Part shown: in pieces, positions 61,236 through 64,000 of the stretch | How the letters are laid out: every line of letters starts with the position of its first letter | Numbering within the stretch: the first letter of the stretch is position 1 | DNA from: Phycomyces blakesleeanus NRRL 1555(-) | Taxonomy: Eukaryota; Mucoromycota; Mucoromycetes; Mucorales; Phycomycetaceae | Direction of reading: 5' to 3' | Length of the DNA stretch: 64,000 bases | Assembly (NCBI RefSeq): GCF_001638985.1 | Contig: NW_017265155.1 | Location: forward strand, 682,001 to 746,000 | The notes under the pieces: model-generated | Database searches by the model: none | What the model was told of the DNA's origin: nothing | Seen by the model: the letters and a program-made list of their open reading frames with translations, nothing else | Position numbers and translations under genes: made by a program

Positions 61236-61854
61236 ACAATTACTATAAAAATATGCCAGGAAGCTTTATCTTCTTAGTAGATATATCCGCTATTTTTATC
61301 TTCATTGAGAGCTTAAATAAATAAAATATTCCTCATTCTCATTAGCTTATTTCTAGTGTCTTGGAACTTCCATATGACCCAAACATATCTTATCTTTCTA
61401 AATCTTTTTCTTTGTATCAATTACGTAAATAAATTGCTCAAGTCGTGGCGACAAGAAGAATATAATTCTTATAGCTGGCAAAGAAATCAATTAAAAAGTG
61501 CAAGAATTTCAACAATCAACGCCAACAATATCGATCTATTTCTATTTCTTTCTCTTATTCATCATTACTTATCCAAAGAAGTATAGTTTACCCCAATATC
61601 TTAGTAATAGATTAGCAATATCTTACTTATTATCTCATTATCTTATTTATTAATTATTGAAATATCTATATAAGCATCAAAAGAGGAAAGTAATAAGAAA
61701 CATCCTTACAAATCACTTTTATTTTCTTTTTCTCTTTCTTGAGAGAACAAGCTGCCAATTGCCAATATTTGGGCCAAGGAGTTGTTAGAGGAGACCAATA
61801 TATATCCCTTTCTTTCTGTTAACCATTTGGGCCACTTCTTCATATAAACGAACA
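61236..61854 (+). repeat. Dispersed LTR-like repeat A, copy 3
   Basis: Close copy of the reverse complement of 48813-49355 with two short extra segments (one near 61275-61300, another near 61600-61650). Carries ACTATAAAAATATGCCAGG at its left, TATCTATATAAGCATCAAAAG, GAAACATCCTTACAAATCAC, GAACAAGCTGCCAATTGCC, and ends TATAAACGAACA. Solo-LTR-like; ends and duplication not fixed. Confidence 0.6.
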
Positions 61855-62786
61855 TAGCCCTTATTACCATCAGAAACTACCATCTGGCTCAGGCGCACAG
61901 CACATGAGTTTAAATACAGTCTTTTTTTTATAAATAATTTTTTCAGAACATTGAGTATAAAATATCACTCTTTTATTACTACTGTAAAAAAATAACATTA
62001 ATTTCTGATCCATATATCCTTTTATCAACCATCTATGATAAAAAAAAACGAGAGTATTTAGTGTCAAAAAAACAGTATGCACAAGCGCCTAAAAACTATT
62101 AAGCTAATGAACCTGATTATTATATTTACAAAGAGAAGATATTTAATTGAATTTTTGAAAGTATAACAAGATTCTGTCACGCTGTGTTTGGGTCTATCCA
62201 TCTTCTGTGTATCTAAAAAGCACACCACCCTTAATTCCCTCCTCACCTCATCAATTGCAAGATGTCACAATACTCTTTATATATTGAATTTTTTCCCATT
62301 ACTTACTTCAAAAACTTCACCCTATCTTTTTTTTACTTTTATTTCCCCACACCTTCTTTCGTTCTCATTCTTCCGAAAAACATTCTTTAAGAAAAACTTA
62401 TAAATATTTACAAACAATTCATAACTGAAGGACAACTTTGAAACCATACTACAAAAAAAACGATACTCTGTTTGTCAAAAACACACCTTTCTTCTGAAGA
62501 AAAATTCCATTCGCTCTCTAAGCTACGAATCGTTGAATTTAGTATTTAGACAAATTAGTCTGTTCTTTTCCCTTTTTTACAAAATCTATTTCTTCCTTGC
62601 AATTTCCCTTTCTCGCTCTTTCTCGCTCTTTCTCTCTCTTGGTCTTTCTGCCAAATCTCTATTTCTATAATCCCTCTTTTTCCTGAACAATTATATCCAA
62701 AGAACAACACACTACAAGATAATTCTGATCACTCGGAAGGTAATATCTAAACTTTTCCATATGACACTGAAAACCGCGTGTAGTTC
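61855..62786. other. Spacer DNA up to the right inverted arm
   Basis: AT-rich; from about 62570 it becomes CT-rich (TTTCTCGCTCTTTCTC), resembling a fungal promoter leader just before the right arm and its outward ORF. No conserved frame. Confidence 0.5.
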
Positions 62787-64000
62787 TTAATATTGAACAA
62801 CATAAGGTACAGAAGACCGCACAAAAAAGTATTTTCAACATAGTGGTTTAATTTTTAATAGTTAATGAAGGCTTCAAAAAGGAATTACTATGTAACAATA
62901 TCCTTTTAATATTCATGGTAGTTCTTTTTTAACTTTGAGTATCGATATTTACAAACTAGATACACATCTAGGTATATTTTATTCTTCAGAAAAACACTTT
63001 CGCTTAATACTACAGCTAAATTTGGTATTCGGATAGTTATACTTATATCAGAGATTTCTCAAGCATAAATAAAAAGCGTGATGTTAGTATAGCCATGTCC
63101 AAAACTGAGTCTATATTTACCGATACCAATGACCACCAGTATTTTAAGCCTTATCCACATTGTCTTGTATCAGTTTCTTACCGTTATCGTCATAATCGTC
63201 TCAATAATATTAACCGTCGTAATCGTCCTAATCGACTTGATCGTCTTCAAATTCTACATCTAATAAACAATAAAGAAAAGTAATGGTCGTGATGGTCATA
63301 GTGCTCGTGATGGTCATAGTGCCCGCAATGGTCGTAGTGCTCGTAATGCTCGTAGTAGTCGTAGTGGTTGTAATAATTGTAATAATTGTAATAGTCATAA
63401 TCGTCGTAACTGTCTTAGAATTCTACATGTAATAAACAATACAGAAATTTAATGGTCGTAATGGTCGTAATGATCGTAATCGTCTTAATTGCCGAAGTGG
63501 TCGTAGTGGTCGCAGTGGTTATAATCGTCATAACGGTCCTAGAATTCTACATCTAATAAACAATACAGCAAATTAATTGTCGTAATGGTCTTGATGGTCG
63601 TAATCGTCGTAATCGTCGTAATCTTCATAACTGTCTTAGAATTCTGCATCAAATAAACAATACAGAAAATTAATGATCGTAATGGTCATTAATGGTCGTA
63701 TTCGTTGTATTTGTCGTATTCGTCCTGATGGTCGTAATGGTCTTAACTGTCTTATAATTATACATCTAGTAAACGATACAGAAAAGTACTGGTCGTAATT
63801 GTCGTAATTGTCGTAATGGTGGTAGGGTCGTAAGGTCGTTATCGTGGTTATCTTTGTAATCGTCTTTATCGTCTTAATTGTTGTAACTGTTGTAGTGGTA
63901 GTAACTGTGTTAGAATTCTAAATTTAATAAACAATACAAAAAAGTAATCGTCGCAATCGTAGTTATGGTCGTAATCGTCGTAATCGTCGTAATCGTCGTA
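62787..64000. repeat. Long inverted repeat, right arm (truncated by window end)
   Basis: Inverted near-identical copy of 56978-58191. In order outward: 308 bp of inner sequence, the 62-codon ORF, then six visible module cores (about 63262, 63425, 63550, 63645, 63765, 63920) with 9-mers of the GTCGTAATC type. Runs past the end of the window, so arm length is a minimum. Confidence 0.93.
63095..63283 (+). CDS. Small ORF in the right inverted-repeat arm, unknown function
   Basis: Inverted identical copy of the frame at 57695-57883 (62 codons from ATG, context GCCATGTCC). Its last third is translated array sequence, and the stop lies in the first module core next to an AATAAA/AATAAAG signal. Later modules, read in the corresponding frame, repeat a similar RILHLINNTE-type end and stop, so the array may be a tandem amplification of this gene's 3' end. 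Expression unknown. Confidence 0.3.
   Translation: MSKTESIFTDTNDHQYFKPYPHCLVSVSYRYRHNRLNNINRRNRPNRLDRLQILHLINNKEK

Larger units (their letters stand above)
58192..62786. mobile_element. Spacer of the long inverted repeat: broken Tc1/mariner unit plus nested insertions
   Basis: 4595 bp lie between the inverted arms: 400 bp of leader with a TATA-like and AT-rich stretch, the transposase remains (58600-60710), the LTR-like repeat A copy 3 and about 0.9 kb of unassigned AT-rich DNA before the right arm. Overall it has the plan of a foldback or long-TIR DNA transposon with later insertions; whether the transposase belonged to the arms or jumped in is unresolved. Confidence 0.6.

Noticed and set aside
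56441..64000. CRISPR-like array
   Set aside because: Module cores are regular, but what lies between them is simple 9-mer repeats rather than unique spacers, and the host is a eukaryote.

Overview
Eukaryotic, AT-rich nuclear DNA from a fungus. The genes have short introns (about 55-230 bp, GTAAGT/GTATGT donors, T-rich-TAG acceptors), separated by simple-sequence-rich intergenic DNA. Fungal-type proteins (Rtt106, Pat1, Sac3, Tma16, fungal ESSS, a KAR9-like GAR-domain protein), the intron density and the Tc1/mariner debris suggest an early-diverging fungus, most probably Mucoromycota. The species cannot be read from the sequence.

Layout. 1-4.3 kb: no gene, two small foldbacks. 4.3-7.7 kb: UBC7-type ubiquitin-conjugating enzyme (-), complex I ESSS subunit (-), and a SAM methyltransferase (+) divergent from ESSS. 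9.6-12.9 kb: 1068-aa SxIP/GAR-domain microtubule protein (+). 13.6-17.5 kb: pyruvate carboxylase (+), convergent with SAC3 of the TREX-2 mRNA-export complex (-, 17.7-21.4 kb). 22.8-24.3 kb: RTT106-like histone chaperone (-). 26.5-27.6 kb: TMA16 (+), whose first coding exon is only the ATG. 31.8-32.8 kb: Ser/Thr-rich protein of unknown function (+). 36.3-38.8 kb: proteasomal ATPase RPT1 (+). 40.0-42.0 kb: Aurora kinase (+). 43.3-47.6 kb: decapping activator PAT1 (+). These are unrelated housekeeping genes with no functional cluster. All are eukaryotic single transcription units; exon joins given here keep the reading frame in every multi-exon gene whose exons I counted through.

From 47.6 kb to the end the window is a transposon and repeat graveyard with no intact host gene: a MITE-like element, dispersed LTR-like repeats in both orientations, a decayed higher-GC ORF, tandem exon-like blocks with splice signals, and at 57-64 kb a very large inverted repeat. 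Its two nearly identical arms (at least 1.2 kb each; the right one runs off the window) carry a small ORF pointing outwards and an array of modules built from a conserved AT-rich core plus variable TTACGACGA-type 9-mers. The 4.6-kb spacer holds a Tc1/mariner transposase broken by a premature stop, frameshifts, a 543-bp solo LTR with 5-bp target duplication, and a second insertion. This long-arm, satellite-armed foldback structure is the most unusual thing in the window. Two further decayed Tc1/mariner fragments, hidden by frameshifts and stops, lie at 22.3-22.6 and 25.5-26.1 kb.
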